Shown here: in pieces, positions 1 through 4,967 of the stretch
Layout of the letters: each line of letters begins with the position of its first letter
Position numbering within the stretch: the first letter of the stretch is position 1
Source: Microcaldota archaeon
GTDB taxonomy: Archaea > Micrarchaeota > Micrarchaeia > Anstonellales > Bilamarchaeaceae
Reading direction: 5' to 3'
Assembly: GCA_018813445.1 (NCBI GenBank)
Contig: JAHJBR010000083.1
Span: 1-5,783, forward strand
Length of the DNA stretch: 5,783 nucleotides
The notes under the pieces: model-generated
The model's input: only the letters and a program-made list of their open reading frames with translations
Told to the model about the DNA's origin: nothing
Database searches by the model: none
Made by a program: the position numbers and the translations under genes

Positions 1-295
1 TTGCTAGTCTGCTGTCTAACATTGAATCTAATCCGCAAAGTTGTGCTGCACATGAGACATTTGCCGGATTTTCAATCATTGCGTCTTTTACTTTTTTGAA
101 TTGAAGTGTAATAAGGAGTTTTCTTATTTCTTCTCCAGGGAGTGCTGGTTTCTTTTTTTCCGGAAGGGCTTGGACTTTTGTAGTGTCTTTTGAACTCCAA
201 CCTGCGCCATTAAGTATGTCCAATAGATCCTGTTCGTGATCTGGAGGGGGTTTGAATTTGGAAACTTCTCTTGGGTCTTTTGGAACTCCTTGCAT
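1..295 (-). CDS. Hypothetical protein, N-terminal part (gene runs off the left edge)
   Basis: The frame is open from an ATG at 295 to the window edge and gives 98 residues with no stop. I do not recognise the family. Residues 1-60 are polar and rich in Pro and Lys (starting MQGVPKDPREVSKFKPPP), probably disordered. From about residue 58 the sequence becomes helical and more hydrophobic (EEIRKLLITLQFKKVKDAMI), then NPANVSCAAQLCGLDS, which could open a helical-repeat domain like those elsewhere in the window; that is only a suggestion. No signal peptide or membrane segment is visible. The start is uncertain. An in-frame TTG at 322 has a GGCGAT element at 327-332, close to the archaeal Shine-Dalgarno GGTGAT, and would add nine residues (MNKTVHKPQ); ATG 295 has no such site. 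The gene lies downstream of Cgi121 on the same strand and may be co-transcribed with it. Confidence 0.65.
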   Translation of the reverse strand, partial: MQGVPKDPREVSKFKPPPDHEQDLLDILNGAGWSSKDTTKVQALPEKKKPALPGEEIRKLLITLQFKKVKDAMIENPANVSCAAQLCGLDSMLDSRLA

Positions 296-336
296 TTGGG
301 GTTTATGTACTGTTTTATTCAAACTAATCGCCTAGC

Positions 337-363
337 ATTATAAAGCAGGGAAAAGATATAAAG
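337..363 (-). promoter_or_regulatory. Candidate TATA boxes for the left-edge gene
   Basis: On the minus strand, CTTTATATC (363-355) and CTTTATAAT (345-337) both resemble archaeal TATA boxes. The first predicts transcription near 332, about 10 nt before TTG 322. The second predicts it near 314, about 19 nt before ATG 295. The first box starts only six bases beyond the Cgi121 stop codon, so this gene could have its own promoter or be read through from Cgi121. The call rests on spacing and base composition only. Confidence 0.35.
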
Positions 364-368
364 ATTTC

Positions 369-752
369 TTAGATTCTTGAAAGGCTTATTCTTTCCAAAT
401 CCAATGGTTTGGCTTTTTTCTCTAAATTCAAAGGAATAGATTTGGCATCGAAATCCTTTTCATTGGGGCTGTTTTTTAGACAAACTAGAATGAAATCATT
501 CGGAAGAAAGTTGCTTTTTTGCAAAGCTTTTTTTATCTCTCTTGCTCCACATAGCCAAAGAAGCATTTCCAATTCAAGAGTTTTGGCTATGTTCTTTTTA
601 TTTTTGAAGCTTTTTTCAGCAAGGAAATGTGCAAGCTTGATTTCCTCTTCGGAATTTACAAGTGAGGGGGAGAACGCAAGGCAGCCTAAACTGATGCATC
701 TTTCTGTAATCTGCTTATTATCCAGCGTTGAATTGAGCCTAAGGATCTTCAT
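369..752 (-). CDS. cgi121: KEOPS complex subunit Cgi121
   Basis: This is probably the Cgi121 subunit of KEOPS, the cytoplasmic complex (Kae1, Bud32, Cgi121, Pcc1) that transfers threonylcarbamoyl to A37 of ANN-decoding tRNAs to make t6A. In the family, Cgi121 contacts Bud32 and helps hold the tRNA 3' end. From ATG 752 the product has 127 residues, close to the usual size. The diagnostic part is the central helical region: LAHFLAEKSFKNKKNIAKTL followed by ELEMLLWLCGAREIKKAL (about residues 40-77), matching the family pattern of a helix, 'N-I-s-k-x-L-x-x-E-x-L-L', then 'G-x-R-q/e-I-x-x-A-l'. A beta strand (NDFILVCL) follows, as expected. The frame could also start at ATG 797, adding 15 hydrophobic residues, but a TATA-like box centred 27 nt upstream of ATG 752 makes 752 preferable as a leaderless start. 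No other KEOPS gene is visible. Confidence 0.82.
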   Translation of the reverse strand: MKILRLNSTLDNKQITERCISLGCLAFSPSLVNSEEEIKLAHFLAEKSFKNKKNIAKTLELEMLLWLCGAREIKKALQKSNFLPNDFILVCLKNSPNEKDFDAKSIPLNLEKKAKPLDLERISLSRI

Positions 753-775
753 AAGATTTTTAAATACGATTAAAC

Positions 776-783
776 ATATAAAT
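776..783. promoter_or_regulatory. Shared A/T box between Cgi121 and S8e
   Basis: The element ATATAAAT (plus) / ATTTATAT (minus) reads as a TATA box on both strands. On the minus strand its centre is about 27 nt from ATG 752, the archaeal TATA-to-start-site distance, so Cgi121 mRNA would be leaderless. On the plus strand it predicts transcription near 806, giving S8e a leader of about 33 nt that carries its ribosome binding site. A second box, TTTTTAAATA at 757-766, could serve S8e instead. Confidence 0.4.
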
Positions 784-824
784 GGTGCTAATCTCATTAG
801 TTGAATAGCAAATCAAATATCTAG

Positions 825-830
825 AAGGTG
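825..830 (+). promoter_or_regulatory. Ribosome binding site of S8e
   Basis: AAGGTG at 825-830 pairs well with the archaeal 16S rRNA tail (anti-Shine-Dalgarno of GGAGGTG). It sits eight bases before ATG 839 but only two before an in-frame TTG at 833, so it decides for ATG 839 and a protein beginning MYQYHEAR. Confidence 0.6.
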
Positions 831-838
831 TTTTGAAT

Positions 839-1222
839 ATGTATCAGTATCATGAAGCAAGAACAAAAAAGGTTTCCTCAGGAACAGGGGGTAGGAGAAA
901 GAAAAGAAGAGACAAGAAACTTGCCCATTTAGGGAGAAGGTTCACTTCTACAAAGGTTGGGGAAAAGACTGTAAGGGAAATTCTGCGTGTGAAAGGCGGA
1001 TTAACTAAACAGAGGCTGAAAAAAGCTGTTTTTGTTAATGTAAGGACTAAAGATGGAATGAAAAAAACCAAGATTTTAGGTGTGATTGAGTCGCATAGAG
1101 CTGATTTTACACGAGAAAACATAATTACTAAAGGAGCAATAATCAAAACAGATATTGGACAAGTAAAAGTTACCAATAGAGTAGGGCAGGATGGAATAGT
1201 TAATGGAGTTTTGATTGGATAG
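839..1222 (+). CDS. rps8e: 30S ribosomal protein S8e
   Basis: S8e is a component of the archaeal small ribosomal subunit; archaea and eukaryotes share it and bacteria lack it. From ATG 839 it has 127 residues, the normal archaeal length. The N-terminal half is very basic (GTGGRRKKRRDKKLAHLGRR, about residues 15-34), as in the family's 'TGG+ + + .. R.K+..ELGR' start. It continues with REILRVKGGLTKQRLKKA and ends with the family signature: ENIITKGAIIKTDIGQVKVT, then NRVGQDGIVNGVLIG, matching the usual 'RNIITKGAII.T..G.A.VTSRPGQDGVVNAVLI'. The more common SRPGQDG is NRVGQDG here, a mild divergence. The gene is complete and diverges from Cgi121. Its stop lies four bases from the stop of the small coiled-coil gene on the opposite strand, so the two transcripts probably overlap at their 3' ends. 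This is the most certain archaeal marker in the window. Confidence 0.97.
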   Translation: MYQYHEARTKKVSSGTGGRRKKRRDKKLAHLGRRFTSTKVGEKTVREILRVKGGLTKQRLKKAVFVNVRTKDGMKKTKILGVIESHRADFTRENIITKGAIIKTDIGQVKVTNRVGQDGIVNGVLIG

Positions 1223-1226
1223 TTAG

Positions 1227-1391
1227 TTACTGTATGGTTCTAGGGCCCATTGGAGGACGAACAATAGATTCAACTATTTTTTCTAATCTATCTAGGCGCT
1301 CTTCTATTTTAAGAAGTCGCATTTCCAAATAATCCGAGCGCACGAAATTGCTTGCACCCATATTCATTTCTTCGCCTTTTCTTGTTTTCAT
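1227..1391 (-). CDS. Small coiled-coil protein (54 residues)
   Basis: A 54-residue frame begins at ATG 1391 and ends with TAA at 1227-1229. It starts MKTRKGEEMNMGASNFVRSD, continues with a helix at about residues 21-44, and ends in a Pro/Gly tail (RPPMGPRTIQ). Hydrophobic residues in the helix fall in strict 4-3 spacing: L22, L26, I29, L33, L36, V40, I43, with charged residues between (KIEERLDRLEKIVES). This is a textbook two- or three-stranded coiled coil and strong evidence that the frame is real despite its length. Frequent AAA, GAA and ATA codons resemble the neighbours. In-frame ATGs at codons 9 and 11 are alternative starts. A TATA-like box lies about 33 nt upstream, suggesting a very short leader. 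I do not recognise the family; an oligomerisation module or small adaptor is possible. It lies 67 bases downstream of the caspase-like gene on the same strand. Confidence 0.68.
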   Translation of the reverse strand: MKTRKGEEMNMGASNFVRSDYLEMRLLKIEERLDRLEKIVESIVRPPMGPRTIQ

Positions 1392-1419
1392 AGAGATCAT
1401 TTGGATATTGGTAATTAGA

Positions 1420-1428
1420 ATTTAAAAT
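1420..1428 (-). promoter_or_regulatory. Candidate TATA box for the small coiled-coil gene
   Basis: The minus strand reads ATTTTAAAT here, centred about 33 nt before ATG 1391, which predicts transcription near 1397. Just upstream on the minus strand lies a perfect 12-base palindrome-like dyad, TGGCTTGAGCCA (1432-1443, five-base arms and a two-base centre). It could be a small operator or chance. Confidence 0.3.
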
Positions 1429-1458
1429 CACTGGCTTGAGCCATTTAATTAATATAAA

Positions 1459-2019
1459 TTACATATTGAATGGATCGAGTATAAATCGCATGGTATCGGC
1501 GATTTGATAGGATATATCACAAAACAACCCACTTCCAAACTCCATGCGCAACCCAGAATAATATGTAGGGCATGATGGGGCAAATACTCGAATACATATG
1601 CCATCTTCTAATGCAACCTTTGAGAATGCCCCAGCAATTGACTTCCAATCTGCTGGTTTTGCGTCTTTTTTCTCTTTTCCGGTGCTGCAGGATATAAAGA
1701 CAACTGCACAATCATTTTCAAGATATGGGACTAAAGCTCGCAGATTATTTACATCGCCCGTATCTAAGTAATTAGTACCTTCAAGGAAGTTTTGGCCTAA
1801 TCTAACTCCTTCTGAATCACCATGGCCAGCAATTACCAACAGGTCTATCTGTTTTTGGGATCCGGATTCTAAAATTTTGTCGAAGAAATGCTGCTCGTTG
1901 TTAACCTCATATAATATTACGCGATAACCATTTTTTATTATATCATCCATCGCATATGCATCCTGGTAGAATGCTCCATTATAATCTGCTTGGTTGAAAA
2001 AAAGAACTGCTGAAGGTGC
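1459..2019 (-). other. Caspase-like (clan CD) domain within the 641-residue protein
   Basis: This part encodes residues 456-641. The order hydrophobic strand, 'AGHGD', acidic/Gly stretch, hydrophobic strand, 'SCSTG', amphipathic helix matches the core of caspase-like proteases such as caspases, CHAT proteins, separase and gingipain-type enzymes. The Cys-containing 'SC[SN]TG' with a downstream 'xxIAxAF' helix is closest in style to CHAT/bacterial caspase-like domains. The final 20 residues after FGSGL are not diagnostic. I cannot name a precise family. Confidence 0.7.
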
Positions 2020-3384
2020 ATCTTTTTTCCTTTCTAGGTCATGTATATTAAGGGCTGTTTCCATCAGAAGCTCTTCGGAATATCTGCTGAAATAGCGGAT
2101 TCCACATTGATGCCAAAGGGTTTTGAATTCGTCCGGATGATTTTCGTTGAAACGTATCACAGCTGTTATGTCTCTAGCGTTTTCTCCAGACAACATCACA
2201 GTGGTTCCTATCTCTCTGAAAGCATCCAATATTAGTTGTGAATTTCTGCGTAGTAACTTGATTTGTAAAGAACTGACTGCTTTGAACGCATTTGCAGTAT
2301 TCTCTCGAGCTGCCTGTGCAATTTGTACGAATTCATCAGTATATTCTACAAGGATTTCACCTACTTCTGAATTACTTAATACTTGGAATGCTGCATTTGC
2401 CCCGTCTCCTGCAGCCTGGGCTATTCTACTAAATGAATCTATTAATAATTCTGGGTTTTTGATGAATAAATCAGCTATTTCCTTAGTTTGGAGTGAATCA
2501 AATGCTGTATAGGCAGATGGACCTGTTGCTTCTGCTATTTGTACGAATTCTTTGGTGTATTTTGTAAAAAGATTACTTAGATGAAATACTGATCTAAATG
2601 CGTCCGCTGCACCATTTCCTGCGGATCTGGCTATCCCGCCAAATGCGTCTACCACTAGTTTGGGGTTTTTTACGAATAAATTGGATATGTCTTTATTTTG
2701 GAGTGAATCAAATGCTGTATAGGCAGATGGACCTGTTGCTTCTGCTATTTGTACGAATTCTTTGGTGTATTTTGCAAAAAGATTGCCTAACTCCCAAGAA
2801 TAACCTATTACACTGAATGCCTTTTTAGAGTTCTCTCCTGCAGCACTAATGATTGCTGCAAATGAATCAATTACGATTTGTTGGTCTTTCATGAAGAGTG
2901 CGGCTATTTCAGGGTTGGAGAATAGGGAAAAAGTTTCTCTTGAATACGGACCAGTCGTTTCAGCTATCTGCGCAAATTCCTTCGTATATTTTGCAAATAG
3001 TTCGGATATTTCCGGATAACATAATTGTTTAAACGTATCTTCTGCCTGATTTCCCGTGGCTTTGGCAATTCTACTAAATGCATCGATCAATATTTCAGAA
3101 TCCTTAATGAATAGTTTCGCTAATTTTAGATGTGCAAGAAGTTTTGCTATTGGCCATCGCTCACCAAAGTAGTTTGCATCTCTAACAAGTGCGTGAATCA
3201 ATTTTTCTGCAGTATTGGTAATTTCATTTACTTTTTCCGGATCACCGGTTTTCACTAGTTCCATAATAAGTTCATCTGGAATAAACACTGGATTGAATTG
3301 CTTGCGTACTTCGTCGAATTTCAAAACTAATGGAATGGGTTCTGCTTCTTGATGTGTTTTTTGCTTTTGTACCAGAGCAATCAC
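1459..3384 (-). CDS. HEAT-like repeat protein with C-terminal caspase-like protease domain
   Basis: The product has 641 residues in two parts. Residues about 91-395 hold roughly nine helical repeats of 35 residues in two alternating types. Type A resembles LFIKNPELLIDSFSRIAQAAG; type B resembles LFTKYTKEFVQIAEATG. An A+B pair makes a 70-residue unit, as in HEAT/ARM-like solenoids. After a linker, residues about 456-641 look like a clan CD (caspase/CHAT-like) fold: a strand SAVLFFNQ; GYRVILYEV; QIDLLVIAGHGDSEG with H521; and CAVVFISCSTGK with C566, followed by a helix WKSIAGAFSKVA. H521 (codon 1822-1824) and C566 (codon 1687-1689), each at the end of a hydrophobic strand, fit the His-Gly and Cys catalytic pair. 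No signal peptide or membrane helix is seen, so it is probably cytosolic. The GTG start overlaps the metG stop and there is no clear ribosome binding site, suggesting coupled translation. Substrate and role are unknown; protease activity is inferred from the motifs. Confidence 0.85.
   Translation of the reverse strand: MIALVQKQKTHQEAEPIPLVLKFDEVRKQFNPVFIPDELIMELVKTGDPEKVNEITNTAEKLIHALVRDANYFGERWPIAKLLAHLKLAKLFIKDSEILIDAFSRIAKATGNQAEDTFKQLCYPEISELFAKYTKEFAQIAETTGPYSRETFSLFSNPEIAALFMKDQQIVIDSFAAIISAAGENSKKAFSVIGYSWELGNLFAKYTKEFVQIAEATGPSAYTAFDSLQNKDISNLFVKNPKLVVDAFGGIARSAGNGAADAFRSVFHLSNLFTKYTKEFVQIAEATGPSAYTAFDSLQTKEIADLFIKNPELLIDSFSRIAQAAGDGANAAFQVLSNSEVGEILVEYTDEFVQIAQAARENTANAFKAVSSLQIKLLRRNSQLILDAFREIGTTVMLSGENARDITAVIRFNENHPDEFKTLWHQCGIRYFSRYSEELLMETALNIHDLERKKDAPSAVLFFNQADYNGAFYQDAYAMDDIIKNGYRVILYEVNNEQHFFDKILESGSQKQIDLLVIAGHGDSEGVRLGQNFLEGTNYLDTGDVNNLRALVPYLENDCAVVFISCSTGKEKKDAKPADWKSIAGAFSKVALEDGICIRVFAPSCPTYYSGLRMEFGSGLFCDISYQIADTMRFILDPFNM
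2487..2564 (-). repeat. 78-bp direct repeat, copy 1
   Basis: This stretch is identical over 78 bases to 2697-2774, exactly 210 bp away. It encodes a type B helical repeat (KYTKEFVQIAEATGPSAY and following). Similarity continues beyond the perfect block (AAAAAGATT after one mismatch). Identity at third codon positions means the duplication or a gene conversion was recent. Confidence 0.97.
2697..2774 (-). repeat. 78-bp direct repeat, copy 2
   Basis: This is the second perfect copy of the 78-base block at 2487-2564, in the same orientation and frame. It encodes the type B repeat at about protein residues 204-229. The 210-bp offset equals 70 codons, one A+B unit of the solenoid. Confidence 0.97.
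3381..3384 (-). promoter_or_regulatory. GTGA stop/start overlap coupling metG to the caspase-like gene
   Basis: The minus strand reads GTGA: GTG starts the 641-residue protein and TGA ends MetRS. No good Shine-Dalgarno precedes the GTG, so reinitiation by ribosomes finishing metG is the likeliest way it is translated. Confidence 0.75.
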
Positions 3385-4901
3385 AGTTTTTTGAATAATA
3401 TTTCAGGTTTTCCGAGCCTGTGGCCTGCATTAATAGAAAGGATTCCTAGCTCCTCCCAGATTTGAGGCTCAGTGCCAAGCTGTTTGAATATTGATGCAGA
3501 AGTATTTGGTAGGAAAGGAGCTAAAAGTATTGCAAGATCTTTTACCTGGTTTATTAGAACATAAAGTGAAGGTGCTGCTTTTTCCTTTCCTTCCTTTATC
3601 TTTTTCCAAGGTTCTTGATCTTGAAAGAATTTGTTTGCATTGCTGGAGAATGCCATTATATTTTCCATTGCTTCCTTTAGCTTTAGCTCATCCAAAAGTG
3701 AAGTGATTTTTTCTATTTGGGCTTTCTGGGAATCTAAGAAAGTATTTTCAGAATCACTTGGCTCTGCTTTTGGAATTTCTCCTGCATAATTATTTGTAAG
3801 GAAGACCATTGTTCGGTTTACTAAGTTTCCTATATTTGCAGCAAGTTCGTTGTTGTTTTTTTCTATTAGTAGTTTTTCTGAGAAATCGCCATCTGCGAAG
3901 GTAGGGACTTCGCTAAGGAAATAGTAGCGCAAAGGATCAGAACCGTATTTTTCAATTAAGGAGAATGGGTCCACAATATTTCCTATGGATTTGCTCATTT
4001 TCTGGCCCTCTACGGTTATGTATCCATGCACGAATATTGTTTTTGGAAGAGCAAGGCCTGCGGAAAGAAGGAATGCTGGCCAATAAACTGCATGAAAGCG
4101 CAATATTCCTTTTCCGATTACATGAACATCTGCTGGCCAGTATTTCTTGAATTTTTCTTCATTGGTTCCATATCCTATTCCTGTAAGATAGGTTCCTAAA
4201 GCATCCAGCCATACATATTGGATTTGGGATTCATCTCCTGGCACAGGGACACCCCAGCCTTTTGCTCTTGCAACTGAGCGGGAGATTGAGAAATCCTGCA
4301 AACCGCTGCGTATGAAGGAAAGGACCTCATTCTTCCTTGTTTCTGGAAGAACCTGGAGCTCGTTGGTTTCTATGAGTGATTCCAATTCATCCTGATAACG
4401 GGAAAGCTTAAAGAAATAGTTTTCTTCTTCAACTATTTCTGGTTTTTTATTGTGTTCTGGGCAAACTCCTTCAGGCAATTCTGATTCCTCGTAAAATGAT
4501 TCGCATCCAACGCAATAAAGGCCGGTATATTTTTTCTTGTATATGTCTCCGGATTTTGCAAGCAGTTCCCATAGGCGATTCACTCCGGGCCAATGCGATT
4601 CCTTTATTGACGTGCGGAGAAAGTCCGTATAAGAGAGGCCTATTTTTTCTGCCAGCTGCTTGAATATTTCTGCATTCTGTTCGCAGAGTTGAGCTGTGCT
4701 GATTCCTTTTGCTTCTGCAGCATGCACGTTTTTCAGGCTGTTTTCATCAGCTCCAGTAACTAGGGCAACATCATTTCCTAATAAACGATGATAACGGGCG
4801 ATTGCATCAGTTTGCACGAATTCCAGGGCATGGCCTATGTGCGGAGCAGCATTTACATACGGTATTGCGGTTGTTAGATAGAATTTTGAGATTTCAATCA
4901 C
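3381..4901 (-). CDS. metG: Methionyl-tRNA synthetase, bacterial type
   Basis: A class I aminoacyl-tRNA synthetase that attaches methionine to tRNA-Met (initiator and elongator) using ATP, in the cytoplasm. The 506 residues show the HIGH motif (P20-HIGH, residues 21-24), the ATP-site KMSKS loop (residues 301-305), and the MetRS signature YVWLDAL (229-235). A single zinc knuckle is present, C130-x2-C133 and C147-x2-H150, as in the Thermus/Chloroflexi-like bacterial group, instead of the double knuckle of many archaeal enzymes. The anticodon-binding helical domain follows (NIGNLVNRTMVFL at about 356 to NQVKDLAILLAPFLP at about 451). The protein ends there, without a C-terminal EMAP/Trbp111 tRNA-binding domain. 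The start is GTG 4901, lying inside AGGTGATT (4903-4896), which itself looks like a Shine-Dalgarno; an ATC at codon 4 would begin MSKFYLTT, as many relatives do. The stop overlaps the start of the caspase-like gene, so the two form one operon. Confidence 0.97.
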   Translation of the reverse strand: MIEISKFYLTTAIPYVNAAPHIGHALEFVQTDAIARYHRLLGNDVALVTGADENSLKNVHAAEAKGISTAQLCEQNAEIFKQLAEKIGLSYTDFLRTSIKESHWPGVNRLWELLAKSGDIYKKKYTGLYCVGCESFYEESELPEGVCPEHNKKPEIVEEENYFFKLSRYQDELESLIETNELQVLPETRKNEVLSFIRSGLQDFSISRSVARAKGWGVPVPGDESQIQYVWLDALGTYLTGIGYGTNEEKFKKYWPADVHVIGKGILRFHAVYWPAFLLSAGLALPKTIFVHGYITVEGQKMSKSIGNIVDPFSLIEKYGSDPLRYYFLSEVPTFADGDFSEKLLIEKNNNELAANIGNLVNRTMVFLTNNYAGEIPKAEPSDSENTFLDSQKAQIEKITSLLDELKLKEAMENIMAFSSNANKFFQDQEPWKKIKEGKEKAAPSLYVLINQVKDLAILLAPFLPNTSASIFKQLGTEPQIWEELGILSINAGHRLGKPEILFKKL

Positions 4902-4929
4902 CTTGTTTGAAATAAGATATGTATGTAGG

Positions 4930-4940
4930 AATAAAAAAGC
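4930..4940. promoter_or_regulatory. A/T box between metG and the right-edge gene
   Basis: The minus strand reads GCTTTTTTAT, centred about 33 nt before the metG GTG, which predicts transcription near 4908 and a leader of only a few bases. On the plus strand ATAAAAAAGC is a weaker candidate for the right-edge gene; ATAAGATATG at about 4911-4920 is the alternative. The 66-base gap between the divergent genes must hold both promoters. Confidence 0.3.
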
Positions 4941-4944
4941 TTTT

Positions 4945-4948
4945 GGAG
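4945..4948 (+). promoter_or_regulatory. Possible ribosome binding site of the right-edge gene
   Basis: GGAG lies four bases before an in-frame GTG at 4953, two before an out-of-frame ATG at 4951 and eight before another out-of-frame ATG at 4957. The in-frame ATG at 4968 follows a run of six G (4959-4964), which is rather close to act as its binding site. The start is therefore ambiguous. Confidence 0.35.
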
Positions 4949-4967
4949 TAATGTGTATGGGGGGAAT

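Larger units (their letters stand above)
2200..3114 (-). repeat. Array of about nine HEAT-like 35-residue repeats
   Basis: Repeat starts in the protein are approximately residues 91, 129, 163, 201, 236, 271, 306, 344 and 377. They alternate between type A (LFxKxxxLxIDxFxxIAxAAG) and type B (LFxKYTKEFxQIAEATG), each ending with an 'AF' helix. The outer repeats diverge (for example LLRRNSQLILDAFREIG), while the central B repeats are nearly identical, consistent with growth by duplication of 210-bp A+B units. Confidence 0.8.

Noticed and set aside
753..797. N-terminal extension of Cgi121 from ATG 797
   Set aside because: The extra residues are not family-like, and a TATA-like box would lie inside the extension at the right distance for a start at 752.
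409..804. Plus-strand frame of 131 residues opposite Cgi121
   Set aside because: It is Phe/Ser-rich, matches no family I know, and lies antisense to a recognisable Cgi121.
850..1176. Minus-strand frame inside S8e
   Set aside because: It is the complement of a conserved ribosomal protein gene; the hydrophobic look comes from antisense of Lys/Arg codons.
1275..1281. T-run as terminator of S8e
   Set aside because: It lies about 55 bases past the S8e stop, inside the opposite small gene where it encodes Lys codons; it could end transcription but nothing else supports it.
1432..1443. TGGCTTGAGCCA dyad as a transcription terminator of the caspase-like gene
   Set aside because: The stem is only five base pairs with a two-base loop and no T-run follows on the minus strand; an operator role remains possible but unsupported.
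2147..2512. Plus-strand frame of 121 residues opposite the solenoid gene
   Set aside because: It repeats because the sense repeats do and has no independent signal; the sense strand codes a coherent repeat protein.
2487..2774. CRISPR-like array
   Set aside because: There are only two perfect copies, they are in frame and coding, and the spacing equals the protein repeat unit.
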